A stretch of DNA of 64,000 nt, taken from Enterococcus saigonensis. Lineage in GTDB: Bacteria; Bacillota; Bacilli; Lactobacillales; Enterococcaceae. Where the stretch lies: NCBI RefSeq assembly GCF_011397115.1, contig NZ_AP022822.1, positions 1,787,001 to 1,851,000 on the forward strand. Reading direction: 5' to 3'. This document shows positions 1 through 8,397 of this stretch, piece after piece (the first letter of the stretch is position 1; each line of letters begins with the position of its first letter). A program made the position numbers and the translations under genes. Below the pieces are notes generated by a model. That model did no database searches. It had not been told where the DNA came from and was given only the letters and a program-made list of their open reading frames with translations.

Positions 1-310
1 TTTATCCTTATTAAACTGCCATTCATCAAAGTATTAAGAAATTATTAAAACGATTGTTAAATATCTTTTTCTTTAACTCAGACGTAATTTTTAATCGATA
101 AAAAAACAGGTAAAAATATTAAGAATTTCTTAAGATGTTTTTTTGATATTCGTAAGTTAAAGGAGAATAAGCCCAATTTTGATCTTATATCAGAAGAGTA
201 TTATCCACTTATTTCCAATTTTTAAACTTAATTTTTCTGCTTCCTTTTTTATTACACCACTCAAAATATTCTCTATAAAAATGACAGCAAGATTATCTAT
301 TATTCTATAA
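1..310. other. gene-free AT-rich stretch
   Basis: I see no credible gene here. The stretch is very AT-rich. It holds a perfect 15-nt palindrome (TTAAGAATTTCTTAA, 119-133) and a looser relative (TTAAGAAATTATTAA, 34-48). These could be regulator sites for a gene left of the window, or chance in AT-rich DNA. Confidence 0.4.
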
Positions 311-352
311 AAAAAAACACGTTGCCGATTTATAATCAGCAACGTGTTTTTT
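311..352 (-). terminator. terminator of dtpT
   Basis: A perfect GC-containing stem (CACGTTGC / GCAACGTG) with a 13-nt loop is flanked by A and T runs. It lies 4 nt past the peptide transporter stop codon, so it is an intrinsic terminator that would work in both directions. Confidence 0.9.
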
Positions 353-356
353 ACTA

Positions 357-1814
357 TTAATGAATATTACCAATCAAACGACGAATCGGTTTTTTAGCAG
401 CATAAAGGATAAGCCCAACCACAACTGCAATCCCACCAACAATTGCAAAGTAGCTACCTTCTGTACTTGGAGAGTAAAAACGCGTTATTTGTGCATTAAT
501 TGCTTGTGAAGAAGCATCTGCCAATAACCAAATTGCTAACGTCTGTGCTTCAAAGGCTTTTGGAGCCAATTTCGTTGTCACTGACAAACCTACGGGTGAA
601 AGACACATCTCACCGGCAATCATAATAAAGAAGCTCCCCACCAACCACATCGGGCTTACTTTATCGTTTACCCCAAAAATTAGACTTGGAAACATTAATA
701 ATACAAAAGAAAGTCCTGCTAAAATCAAACCAATCGCAAATTTCACTTCTGTTGTGGGTTGTTTTTTACCCAACTTTGTCCATAAGGCGACAAAAACTGG
801 TGTTAGCAGTACAACAAACAAGGGATTTAACGTTTGATACAAACTGGCCGGAATCGTTATTCCTAGGATAGTCGACTGGGTACGGTCAGCTGCAAAAAGT
901 GCTAAAATAGAAGATCCTTGCTCTTCTAAGGACCAAAACACAATGGCAGATAAAAATAATGGAATATATGCCAAAACTTTTTTCTTTTCATCGGGTGTAA
1001 CATCTTTGGAACGTAACATCGTCGTAAAGTAATAAATCGGCAATAAAATTCCTAGTACACTAATGCTGTTAATAAAGAAATCAACATCTAAACGATTGAA
1101 TACAAAAGCTCCTCCAAAAAGGGCAACTACTATAACTACAGCTATAAGAAGATTACGAAAGAATTTTGTTCGTTCAGCACCAACTAACGGATTGGCCACC
1201 TCAACACCGATTTTGGCTAAAGTTTTACGACCTTGAAGACGGTATTGCACTAATCCAAAAAACATACCAACAGCGGCAATCGAAAAACCTAAATGATAAT
1301 TAACTTTTTGCCCTAATGTTCCTACAACAATTGGTGCAATCAAACTTCCTATATTAATTCCCATATAAAAAATAGAAAACGCTGTATCTCTTCGTAAATC
1401 TTCTTTGGAATACAAATGTCCTACCATGCCCGAAACATTTGATTTTAACATTCCTGTTCCAATAACAATTAAAATCATGGAAATAAAAAGTGCTGCTAAA
1501 CCAAAGGGCGTTGCTAAAACAATATGGCCAAACATAATAAAAATCCCGCCATAAAATACTGTTTTATGCGAGCCCAACAGCCGATCTGAAATCCACCCTC
1601 CTACAATGCTTGACATATAGACTAACGAACCATAAATTGACATAATCGCTACTGCAGTCGATTTGGGTAGACCTAAACCTCCGTTTACAACAGTATCATA
1701 CATATAGTAAAGTAAAATTGCTCGCATCCCATAGTAGCTAAACCGTTCCCACATTTCGGTAAAGAACAAAGTCGCTAGACCGCGTGGTTGCCCCAAAAAT
1801 GTTTTCTCTTCCAT
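357..1814 (-). CDS. dtpT: proton-dependent di/tripeptide transporter (POT/PTR2 family)
   Basis: A 485-residue polytopic membrane protein that imports di- and tripeptides by proton symport. The POT family signatures are visible: an ExxER-type motif near the N-terminus (EMWERFSYYGMR) and the second PTR2 signature FYMGINIGS around residue 150. About 12-14 hydrophobic segments follow. The start ATG is preceded by AAAGGAGC at good spacing. It is monocistronic, with its own promoter and terminator. A CodY-box-like sequence lies between the promoter and the start, which suits a peptide uptake gene used under amino-acid limitation. The family is clear. The symbol dtpT follows lactic acid bacterial usage, and exact substrate preference cannot be read from sequence. 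Confidence 0.93.
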   Translation of the reverse strand: MEEKTFLGQPRGLATLFFTEMWERFSYYGMRAILLYYMYDTVVNGGLGLPKSTAVAIMSIYGSLVYMSSIVGGWISDRLLGSHKTVFYGGIFIMFGHIVLATPFGLAALFISMILIVIGTGMLKSNVSGMVGHLYSKEDLRRDTAFSIFYMGINIGSLIAPIVVGTLGQKVNYHLGFSIAAVGMFFGLVQYRLQGRKTLAKIGVEVANPLVGAERTKFFRNLLIAVVIVVALFGGAFVFNRLDVDFFINSISVLGILLPIYYFTTMLRSKDVTPDEKKKVLAYIPLFLSAIVFWSLEEQGSSILALFAADRTQSTILGITIPASLYQTLNPLFVVLLTPVFVALWTKLGKKQPTTEVKFAIGLILAGLSFVLLMFPSLIFGVNDKVSPMWLVGSFFIMIAGEMCLSPVGLSVTTKLAPKAFEAQTLAIWLLADASSQAINAQITRFYSPSTEGSYFAIVGGIAVVVGLILYAAKKPIRRLIGNIH

Positions 1815-1852
1815 AAAAAAGCTCCTTTTGCTTCATTTTTTAAAATAAAGAA

Positions 1853-1867
1853 ATTTTTCTGAAAATT
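1853..1867. promoter_or_regulatory. CodY box upstream of dtpT
   Basis: ATTTTTCTGAAAATT matches the CodY consensus AATTTTCWGAAAATT with one mismatch. It sits just downstream of the predicted transcription start of dtpT, a position expected to block transcription when branched-chain amino acids are plentiful. Confidence 0.7.
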
Positions 1868-1877
1868 CACAGAGATT

Positions 1878-1906
1878 AGTTTATTCTTTTCATCTACAAA
1901 ATTCAA
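1878..1906 (-). promoter_or_regulatory. sigma-A promoter of dtpT
   Basis: On the minus strand a -35 TTGAAT (1901-1906) and a -10 TAAACT (1878-1883) are separated by exactly 17 nt. Transcription would start near 1871, just before the CodY-box-like site. Confidence 0.65.
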
Positions 1907-2306
1907 GAATAATTAACTGAGAGATTTTTGAGCAAAATGCTACTTTTTTAAATGGTAATTAAAAATTAATAGTCTATTAAAGGCTCTTTCGTTTTAAATC
2001 AGGCTTTTATTATCTCTTTTCATGAGATAAAGGTTGGTTTTTTCACATTAATCGCTTTATAAAAATTACTAGGATTGTAGAAAATTAATATGGTTTTAAA
2101 GTTTTATAGCTTTACTACTACGAATGAATATTTAATACATATGTTAGCCATTAAGGTGATACTTGTATTTAGTTTATTAAAAAAATAATTTGAAATGAAA
2201 GCTTACAACTTTATGCTTTTTAGAGGATATTCGATCTAATAGACATTTTTTTAATAGCTATTGCTTAAAGGAATATCGACCAGCTTTAAAAATACCTCTT
2301 GAAATA
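1907..2306. other. gene-free stretch between rplS and the dtpT promoter
   Basis: No open frame with a plausible ribosome binding site is seen. A small hairpin (TTATCTC / GAGATAA, 2010-2030) and a GATATTC / GAATATC pair near 2227-2276 are present. I assign no function to either. Confidence 0.4.
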
Positions 2307-2307
2307 C

Positions 2308-2342
2308 AAAAAAGCCCTTGGAATTCCAAGGACTTTTGCTTT
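2308..2342 (-). terminator. terminator of rplS
   Basis: The inverted repeat CCTTGG-AATT-CCAAGG, extended by flanking A/T pairs, is followed on the minus strand by CTTTTTT. It lies directly after the rplS stop codon. Confidence 0.88.
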
Positions 2343-2354
2343 GTCGAATAATAA

Positions 2355-2702
2355 TTAACGACGAATTTCTTTGATACGAGCAGCTTTCCCGTGTAAAGCA
2401 CGCAAGTAGTACAATTTTGCACGACGAACTTTACCGTAGCGAACTACTTCGATTTTAGCAACACGTGGTGTATGCAATGGGAAAGTACGTTCAACGCCAA
2501 CGCCATTTGATACTTTACGTACAGTGTAAGTTTCACTGATACCAGCACCGCGGCGTTTGATTACAACACCTTCAAATAACTGGATACGTTCTCTTGTACC
2601 TTCGACAACTTTCGCGTGAACACGAACAGTGTCCCCAGGACGAAAAGCAGGAATATCAGTACGTAGTTGTTCTTGAGTTAGTTCTTGAATCAATGGATTC
2701 AT
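2355..2702 (-). CDS. rplS: 50S ribosomal protein L19
   Basis: A 115-residue protein matching bacterial L19 along its length: DIPAFRPGDTVRVHAKV near the N-terminus, then VVIKRRG, VGVERTFPLHTP, and the basic end KAARIKEIRR. L19 sits at the interface of the 30S and 50S subunits. The open frame extends further upstream, but MNPLIQELTQEQLR is the family's normal N-terminus, and AAGGAG lies 10 nt before this ATG, so I place the start at 2702. In many Firmicutes rplS directly follows trmD. Here a DUF389 gene intervenes and rplS has its own promoter and leader. Confidence 0.96.
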   Translation of the reverse strand: MNPLIQELTQEQLRTDIPAFRPGDTVRVHAKVVEGTRERIQLFEGVVIKRRGAGISETYTVRKVSNGVGVERTFPLHTPRVAKIEVVRYGKVRRAKLYYLRALHGKAARIKEIRR

Positions 2703-2784
2703 TTTTATCATTCTCCTTATTTCCAAACAATCATAGAGTAGTTTGCCCCAGCGGATTATCGTAATAGTTGAGTGAAACACTCAC
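2703..2784 (-). promoter_or_regulatory. rplS 5' leader, possible L19 autoregulatory leader
   Basis: From the predicted start point, about 80 nt of untranslated RNA precede rplS. It contains a hairpin, GAGTG-TTT-CACTC extended by further pairs, then a purine-rich stretch before the ribosome binding site. Ribosomal protein L19 leaders are known in low-GC Gram-positives. I have not matched this one to the published consensus, so the assignment is by position only. Confidence 0.35.
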
Positions 2785-2790
2785 TAAAAC

Positions 2791-2820
2791 ATACTACCAC
2801 AGATTAAATCACGATGTAAA
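2791..2820 (-). promoter_or_regulatory. sigma-A promoter of rplS
   Basis: -35 TTTACA (2815-2820), 18-nt spacer and -10 TAGTAT (2791-2796) on the minus strand, lying just before the DUF389 stop codon. It explains how rplS is expressed apart from trmD. Confidence 0.7.
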
Positions 2821-2833
2821 GAAGATTTTCTTG

Positions 2834-4096
2834 TCATTGCGATTTTTTTATAGTTCCTTGGATGACATAGTCTGTATGTGTAATGAATTCATCTAAAGAT
2901 ACTTTTATTTGTTCTTGCTGTTTCTTCGTCACATCTTGAGTAAGCGTCACTATCACCTGTCCTGTCTTCTTTTTATTCTTACTTAATATATCTGTACTAA
3001 TTTTTTTTATCTGGCTCCCGTAAACAAGAAAAAGTTGTCGTTTAATTTCACTTAGTGTTTTGTCTAAGGATACTTTTTCTGTTGGCATAGTAAAAGGGGC
3101 AGCTGTGTATTGACTTTGTAATTTCTTATCGATATAGCGGTCAATGTCTTGCATCTCAATGATTTCGTTGTTTGCCACTTGATTAATGATCAATTGAAAA
3201 TTTTCTAAATGATAGTCACCAAGTTTATTAACTAAATCTTCTAATTCTACACCAACAGGTTTATTTCCTAATAAATCAAGAGTAAGCTGCTGTCGATGCC
3301 CATCGATATTTTGATTTAAAACATAATAATCTGCCATAGCTTCCGTGACAAAGCGGTTGGCTCTTTGTTGCGACATTTCTGTCTGAATTAAATTTCCTGC
3401 TGAAATAAAACTGGGAGTCGCAATTAAAACGGCTGCCCCTATCATCAAATAGTGGCGGCGTCTTTCCATTTTAGTGTCTACCTGCATCCGAAAATCCAAA
3501 TGTAAGACTCGGACAACAATAAAGGTTGCAATTATAATAAAAGCAACGTTGACTAAAAACAAATACCCTGCTCCAAAAAACATCGACCAATCTTGCGTAT
3601 AAATACTATATCCCATCACACACAACGGTGGCATTAAAGCTGTTGCAATTGCAACGCCTGGTACGATATTGTTTGCTTCTTTTTGTCTGGCACCAATCAT
3701 CCCCGCTGTTCCACCTAAAATAGCAATAATTGCGTCCCAAATCGTTGGCTGTGTCCGTGATAAAATTTCACTACTTGCATACGTTAAAGGTGAAAGCCAA
3801 AAGTACAAAAGCGCTGTCATAATTGCAAATAATGCTTCTAAAATTAATAAACGTAATGCTCGAATAGTAAGTTGACTATCAAAAACACCTAAACCTAACC
3901 CTAATCCTTGCACGGGGGCCATTAATGGAGAAATAAGCATTGCACCAATTAAAATTGGTTGCGAATTCATATTTAATCCAATTGAGGCAATAAAAATAGC
4001 ACAAATTAAAATAACAAAATTTTCTTTTTTTATGTTGATACTAGTAGAAACTTTTTCATAAAGCTCCTCATTATTTAACACACCATTTTTTGCCAT
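2834..4096 (-). CDS. DUF389 family membrane protein
   Basis: A 420-residue protein. The first half has about six hydrophobic segments with the small-residue-rich DUF389 signature (LIGAMLISPLMAPVQGLGLG, about residues 50-70). Residues from about 220 to the end form a soluble domain. DUF389 proteins (YjgD/TIGR00341-like) have no firmly established function. It has its own strong ribosome binding site (AGGAGG, 8 nt before the ATG). It is wedged between trmD, which ends at a terminator, and rplS, so it looks like an insertion into an ancestral trmD-rplS unit. The family assignment is solid and the role unknown. Confidence 0.85.
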   Translation of the reverse strand: MAKNGVLNNEELYEKVSTSINIKKENFVILICAIFIASIGLNMNSQPILIGAMLISPLMAPVQGLGLGLGVFDSQLTIRALRLLILEALFAIMTALLYFWLSPLTYASSEILSRTQPTIWDAIIAILGGTAGMIGARQKEANNIVPGVAIATALMPPLCVMGYSIYTQDWSMFFGAGYLFLVNVAFIIIATFIVVRVLHLDFRMQVDTKMERRRHYLMIGAAVLIATPSFISAGNLIQTEMSQQRANRFVTEAMADYYVLNQNIDGHRQQLTLDLLGNKPVGVELEDLVNKLGDYHLENFQLIINQVANNEIIEMQDIDRYIDKKLQSQYTAAPFTMPTEKVSLDKTLSEIKRQLFLVYGSQIKKISTDILSKNKKKTGQVIVTLTQDVTKKQQEQIKVSLDEFITHTDYVIQGTIKKSQ

Positions 4097-4215
4097 AAAA
4101 GACCTCCTGATACAGAATTATCTCTTTTAATTGTACCAAGAGATGAATCTTTTTTAAAATTTAAACTTAAAAACAAAATTCCATCAAATTCAAGTGATAG
4201 AGATTAATTTTCAAA

Positions 4216-4276
4216 CAAAAAAAGCTTGCTAACAGTGTAATTGTAATAACTTTACAACCACCACTGATTAACAAGA
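4216..4276 (-). terminator. terminator of trmD
   Basis: On the minus strand a long imperfect stem (CTTGTTAATCAGTG with CACTGTTAGCAAG) encloses an inner TTGTAA / TTACAA hairpin and ends in CTTTTTTT. It isolates rimM-trmD from the DUF389 gene. Confidence 0.8.
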
Positions 4277-4313
4277 CATGTTACTTAACCATACGGAATA
4301 AATTTTGGTACGG

Positions 4314-5054
4314 TCACTTTTTTTCTTCTTGCTTAATTTCAGCTAACATTTTTTCCATTTCTTTTGTTAATGGAAATTTAATTAACATATCTGGACGACG
4401 TAAATACGTACGCCGCAATGATTCTTTTAATTGCCAAGATTCAATCAATTTATGATTACCATTCATCAAAACTTCTGGCACTTTCATACCGGCAAATTCG
4501 GCTGGGCGAGTATATTGCGGATGCTCTAATAATCCCGTGGAATGCGAATCTGTTTGAGCCGAGGTTTCATTACCTAAAACATCTGGTAACAAACGAACTG
4601 TAGCGTCAATCATGACCATCGCGCCTAACTCGCCTCCGGTCAAAACGTAGTCCCCTAATGAGATTTCGTCAGTTACCAAACTTCTAATTCGCTCATCATA
4701 ACCTTCATAGTGTCCACAAATAAAGACTAAATGCTCTTCTTGTGCAAATTCTTCTGCTATACTTTGATCAAACTTTTTCCCCGCTGGATCTAGCAAAATC
4801 ACTCTTTTCTTAACAGTGGGCGCTTTTGCTTCAATCGCTTTTAAATTATCGTAAATCGGTTGGACTTTTAATAGCATTCCCGCGCCACCACCGTAAGGAT
4901 AATCGTCCACAGTTTTGTGCTTGTTATCCGCAAAATCACGAAAATTAGAGATATTAATTTCCAATAAGTTCTTATCCCGTGCTTTACCAATAATTGATTC
5001 GCCCATTGGCCCTTCAAACATCTTCGGAAATAGTGTTAAAACATCAATCCTCAT
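4314..5054 (-). CDS. trmD: tRNA (guanine-N1)-methyltransferase TrmD
   Basis: SPOUT-class methyltransferase that makes m1G37 in tRNAs reading CUN, CCN and CGG codons and so prevents +1 frameshifting. It opens MRIDVLTLFP and has PYGGGAGML, GHYEGYDERI and LTGGELGAM, the last two belonging to the trefoil-knot AdoMet site. Length is about 246 residues, usual for the family. A TTG two codons upstream (5060) is open, but the ATG at 5054 has AAGGG at 10 nt and matches homologues. It overlaps the end of rimM by 11 nt, so the two are translationally coupled. The order rimM-trmD is conserved in bacteria. Confidence 0.96.
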   Translation of the reverse strand: MRIDVLTLFPKMFEGPMGESIIGKARDKNLLEINISNFRDFADNKHKTVDDYPYGGGAGMLLKVQPIYDNLKAIEAKAPTVKKRVILLDPAGKKFDQSIAEEFAQEEHLVFICGHYEGYDERIRSLVTDEISLGDYVLTGGELGAMVMIDATVRLLPDVLGNETSAQTDSHSTGLLEHPQYTRPAEFAGMKVPEVLMNGNHKLIESWQLKESLRRTYLRRPDMLIKFPLTKEMEKMLAEIKQEEKK

Positions 5055-5565
5055 CGTCAATCAACCCTTCTGGTAGTTCGACATTTACTACCCCATTTGC
5101 TAAATCAACCCTTTTAACTACTGAGGTGATGTAAGGAATTAATGCATCCTTTTTACCTTTACGTTGTACCACCCAGACATCATTTGCACCAGGCGATAAA
5201 ATCTCCTTGATTTTGCCAATCTCTTGCTCATTTTCATCCAAAACGTTTAAACCAATAATTTGATGATAATAATATTCATCTTCATCTAATTGTACTACAT
5301 CCTCTTTGTCTACCTTTAAAATACCATCACGAAAATTTTGAACATCATTAATATTAGGATAACCTTCAAAAGTTAATAAATCAAAATTCTTATGGCGCCG
5401 ATGACTTGCTATCGTCAATTTTAAAGGTGCCATTCCCTCTTTAAATAAAATTAAATTTGCTCCCTTTTGATATCGTTCTTCGGGAAAATCCGTTAATGAA
5501 ATCACACGAACTTCGCCGCGAATGCCATGAGTATTGACAATTTTTCCTACATTTAAATATTCCAT
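5044..5565 (-). CDS. rimM: ribosome maturation factor RimM
   Basis: A 173-residue 30S assembly factor that binds ribosomal protein S19 and helps form the 30S head. The N-terminal RimM barrel opens with GKIVNTHGIRGEVRV. The C-terminal PRC-barrel contains the YYYHQIIGLNV start and the GANDVWVV motif near residue 120. The start has an AAAGAGGC ribosome binding site. It overlaps trmD, with which it is cotranscribed. The nearest upstream gene is DUF3267, 63 nt away, rather than the usual rpsP-khpA, so the ribosomal operon has been split. Confidence 0.95.
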   Translation of the reverse strand: MEYLNVGKIVNTHGIRGEVRVISLTDFPEERYQKGANLILFKEGMAPLKLTIASHRRHKNFDLLTFEGYPNINDVQNFRDGILKVDKEDVVQLDEDEYYYHQIIGLNVLDENEQEIGKIKEILSPGANDVWVVQRKGKKDALIPYITSVVKRVDLANGVVNVELPEGLIDDED

Positions 5566-5628
5566 TTAATAGCCTCTTTCTCTTAGGTAGAATTTCTGAT
5601 TTATTTTATCACGGTTGTTGCTGGTTTT

Positions 5629-6162
5629 CTAGCCTACCTTGTGAAAGGTTAAGCCGACTTCTGTATCTTCTACCAATAAATTTTTAGGAGTCGTTATAAG
5701 CAAATAACACCAATAAAAATCGCCCGCACACGCTCCTCCGTGGGCTGCAATTAATAAACGCAACCATGTGTAGGGCCAGTTATCCATAATTATTAATAGT
5801 ACTGCCGTAAGTATTACAAAAGGCGCACAACTAATAATAAAAAATTCCCATTTTGCATACATTGTACCTGGACTTGTAGCATACGCCATACCGTTTTTAA
5901 AGCCAAATTTCACTTTACCTTTTAAATTAAAAATTTTGAAAAAAATGCCATGTATGCCTTCATGAATAACGATAATTGCTAAAAAACTAATCACAATTGC
6001 ACCAAGTTCAACTGGAAATGGGCTGCTTTGAAAAATATTCTGGTTAAATGGCGGCAACAATAACACACCATAACAGATTGCCATGAGTATTAAAGCAGCT
6101 ATGTTCATTTTTTTGATCACTTTTTTATCTTCTAAAAGATTTAATTCACGATAAATTTTCAT
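5629..6162 (-). CDS. DUF3267 domain membrane protein, putative zincin
   Basis: A 177-residue protein with about four membrane segments (around residues 20-37, 52-70, 105-125 and 130-150). A HExxH-type motif (IHEGIH, about residues 67-72) lies in the second segment, as in the DUF3267 group of putative intramembrane metalloproteases. Proteolytic activity is inferred from the motif only. The ribosome binding site is modest (GGTGAGA). Its stop lies 63 nt before rimM with no terminator seen between, so some cotranscription with rimM-trmD is possible. Confidence 0.75.
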   Translation of the reverse strand: MKIYRELNLLEDKKVIKKMNIAALILMAICYGVLLLPPFNQNIFQSSPFPVELGAIVISFLAIIVIHEGIHGIFFKIFNLKGKVKFGFKNGMAYATSPGTMYAKWEFFIISCAPFVILTAVLLIIMDNWPYTWLRLLIAAHGGACAGDFYWCYLLITTPKNLLVEDTEVGLTFHKVG

Positions 6163-6394
6163 TTTATCTCACCACTTTTTTTAACTACCATTATTCACAA
6201 CCTTCTGGAAGTTACTTTCTATTATACCATTTTCTTCTATCTAAAAAAGTAGCACATGAATGCGCTCAAATTCAGTACAGTTCATTCAGATCCAGTATGC
6301 AAAACAATAGCTCCACAAATGAATAGATACCTCAAAAAATTTCTTCTTCGTGATATTAATTTCATTTGTCGAGCAATAACGTTTGCTTTTTAGT

Positions 6395-7195
6395 TTACTT
6401 ATTCATAGAAACTGCCATCTTTAAAGCAGGAATTGTATCTTCATGGGCGACAGTATACACGGTTTTGCCTGCTTGCCACACCACCTGATTACTTTCATAA
6501 CCACTTTTTGTCATATCAATGGTAATTTGTCCGAGGTTTTTTGGCGCCGGCAACAAAGCTTCTTCTAAATAATTCACCACTTCTTTCGCTAAAGCTGTGC
6601 CATCTTGCCCTTCAATATTGCTTGAACGTAGTAGGATCGACCAGTTTCCTTCTTTCCAGTTTAAATAAGTTGAACCTGCTGCACCTTGACTATAGGCAGT
6701 AATGTTATGCCCCAATTCAACTTTATGTCCCCCACCATCAAATTGGTAGTTAACTGCTTTTGCTGCTGCATCTTTACTTGTAAACTGCTCCATTTTATAA
6801 CGAGCAAAAGGCGTTTGCTGGTTTAAAGATTGATCATTTAAAACTAGCGGTGTATCCATGATATAATACAAAATCGCCAAACTATCCTTTTTCTTGTCCA
6901 TCGCAATGTTTAAAGCACGATTTTCATCTCGTGGAATGTCAGTTGGTAACAACGTCTTAGGATTTTCTTTTTTTAATTCAGCTAACGCGTCAACTTTTTT
7001 TTCACTTGCACTTGATTTCGTAGTGTTTTGAGTGTTTTCACTTGATTTCCCATTCGTTTGAGAATTTTTAGCTGTTGTCGTTGTTGTATTAGTTTGGGCA
7101 TTACTCTTATTTTCATCAGTACTGGTCGTTGGTGTGTTTTGACCACAAGCTGTAAGTGTTAAAAGCAAAGCTCCCAATAGAATTACCTTCTTCAT
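6395..7195 (-). CDS. secreted lipoprotein of unknown function
   Basis: A 266-residue precursor with a clean lipoprotein signal: MKK, hydrophobic core, lipobox LTAC with Cys at residue 17. It is therefore probably anchored outside the membrane after Lgt/Lsp processing. About 60 residues of Ser/Thr/Asn-rich low-complexity linker follow, then a folded domain of about 180 residues that I do not recognise. The open frame continues 35 codons further upstream, but AGGAGG lies directly before this ATG and the signal peptide fixes the start. Its neighbour upstream is a small membrane protein, 122 nt away. No terminator is visible after it. Confidence 0.8.
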   Translation of the reverse strand: MKKVILLGALLLTLTACGQNTPTTSTDENKSNAQTNTTTTTAKNSQTNGKSSENTQNTTKSSASEKKVDALAELKKENPKTLLPTDIPRDENRALNIAMDKKKDSLAILYYIMDTPLVLNDQSLNQQTPFARYKMEQFTSKDAAAKAVNYQFDGGGHKVELGHNITAYSQGAAGSTYLNWKEGNWSILLRSSNIEGQDGTALAKEVVNYLEEALLPAPKNLGQITIDMTKSGYESNQVVWQAGKTVYTVAHEDTIPALKMAVSMNK

Positions 7196-7317
7196 TTTTA
7201 ATCCTCCAAATTTAAGACATAAATTTTTGAGCGATTTCAACCAATAAAAATGCAAATATTGATTAAAATTAAGCGTACTCAATTTGAGGAAAATTGACAA
7301 TCAATACGACTTATATA

Positions 7318-7581
7318 TTAGCCAATCTGGTTTGAAACCCAGCTGCTAATACTATGAAACGATTCTTTAACGAAGTCTACACCACTATTTAAAACGGATT
7401 CAATACCATTGGCATTAATTTGAGTCACCGTTTGGTTAAACCAGTTGGCAATATCCGCCTTAAAAATCCAAACCAAAAAGATTGCCATGGCTAAGCCTAA
7501 CAGTCGCCATAAAAAGGAACCTAATTTAAAAATAATAAATAAGATAATAATAATTGCTAAAATTACAAGCCATTCTGTCAT
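7318..7581 (-). CDS. small membrane protein, unknown function
   Basis: An 87-residue protein. Its first half is almost wholly hydrophobic (two adjacent segments, about residues 4-20 and 24-42). The second half looks like an amphipathic or soluble tail (IESVLNSGVDFVKESF). The start is well supported by AGGAGGG. I do not recognise a family. It lies between the khpA terminator and the lipoprotein gene, so it and the lipoprotein may form a small envelope-related unit. Confidence 0.65.
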   Translation of the reverse strand: MTEWLVILAIIIILFIIFKLGSFLWRLLGLAMAIFLVWIFKADIANWFNQTVTQINANGIESVLNSGVDFVKESFHSISSWVSNQIG

Positions 7582-7650
7582 CTTTTTTCCCTCCTAATTT
7601 TTCTTTTATTATCTATCAGAAAAGATTTTTTGTCCTCCGTCTTGAGTATG

Positions 7651-7684
7651 AAAAAAAGCAGTTCCGTAGCGGAACTGCCTTTTC
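7651..7684 (-). terminator. terminator of rpsP-khpA
   Basis: A perfect 9-bp stem GCAGTTCCG / CGGAACTGC with a 3-nt loop is followed on the minus strand by a run of seven T. It lies 6 nt past the khpA stop codon. Confidence 0.92.
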
Positions 7685-7690
7685 CTTTAT

Positions 7691-7936
7691 TTACTTGCCG
7701 TCTAAAATATTCAGACGAACTTTTTTGGTACCTTCAGTACGTACGCCATAAACAATTGTCCGAATCGCTTTTGCCACTCGACCTTGTTTGCCAATAATAC
7801 GACCGATATCTTCTGGTGCCACACTCAAATTATACTCATAAAAGTCAGCTGACTCTTCAACATGAAGTTTAACAAGATCAGGCTGAGTAACTAACGGACG
7901 AACAATCGTCAAGACTAAATCAGTTAAATCAGTCAT
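7691..7936 (-). CDS. khpA: KH-domain RNA-binding protein KhpA
   Basis: An 81-residue single KH domain protein (formerly YlqC). The KH signature GRIIGKQGR, with the GxxG loop, is at about residues 46-54. KhpA pairs with KhpB/EloR in Gram-positives, binds RNA, and affects cell elongation and division. Two ATGs are adjacent. The second (7936) has the better 7-nt distance from AAGGTG. It follows rpsP by 11 nt, the conserved arrangement, and a strong terminator follows, so rpsP-khpA is a two-gene operon here. Confidence 0.93.
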   Translation of the reverse strand: MTDLTDLVLTIVRPLVTQPDLVKLHVEESADFYEYNLSVAPEDIGRIIGKQGRVAKAIRTIVYGVRTEGTKKVRLNILDGK

Positions 7937-7947
7937 CATTCGTCACC

Positions 7948-8220
7948 TTATTTCGTATATTTTGCTTCGTGGTGTTTTTTCATAACGCCTTGTTTTGAAA
8001 GGATGTTACGAACAGTATCAGAAGGTTGTGCACCTTTTTGCAACCAATCAAGTACTAAATCTTCTTTGATTGTTACTTCTGCTGGGTCAATCAAAGGATT
8101 GTAAGTACCCACAGTTTCGATGAAACGTCCATCACGAGGAGAACGAGAGTCTGCTACTACGATACGGTAAAAAGGTTTCTTTTTAGAACCCATACGTTTT
8201 AAACGGATTTTTACTGCCAT
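7948..8220 (-). CDS. rpsP: 30S ribosomal protein S16
   Basis: A 90-residue protein with the S16 hallmarks: MAVKIRLKRMGSKKKPFYRI at the start, VVADSRSPRDGR, and ETVGTYNP. The open frame runs 38 codons further upstream, but the family N-terminus and a TGGAGGTGG ribosome binding site 7 nt before this ATG fix the start. It heads the rpsP-khpA operon with a near-consensus promoter about 38 nt upstream. In many Firmicutes it follows ffh directly. Here some 5.7 kb of other genes separates the two. Confidence 0.97.
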   Translation of the reverse strand: MAVKIRLKRMGSKKKPFYRIVVADSRSPRDGRFIETVGTYNPLIDPAEVTIKEDLVLDWLQKGAQPSDTVRNILSKQGVMKKHHEAKYTK

Positions 8221-8257
8221 TACAATTCCACCTCCATATAATTTAATCACAAGAGGT

Positions 8258-8286
8258 AGTTTAACAGTTTTTTCGAGTGGTGTAAA
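8258..8286 (-). promoter_or_regulatory. sigma-A promoter of rpsP-khpA
   Basis: -35 TTTACA (8281-8286), 17-nt spacer, -10 TAAACT (8258-8263) on the minus strand. Well placed for a short leader before the rpsP ribosome binding site. Confidence 0.78.
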
Positions 8287-8397
8287 GAGTTTTTTCTTTA
8301 CAGGTAAAATAAAAATTTTTAAAAGAGTTATCAAACCGTTTTCAATAACTTTTTATAAAAAAGCAATCGTTTTTTTATAAAGCTTATCTTTTGTTTT

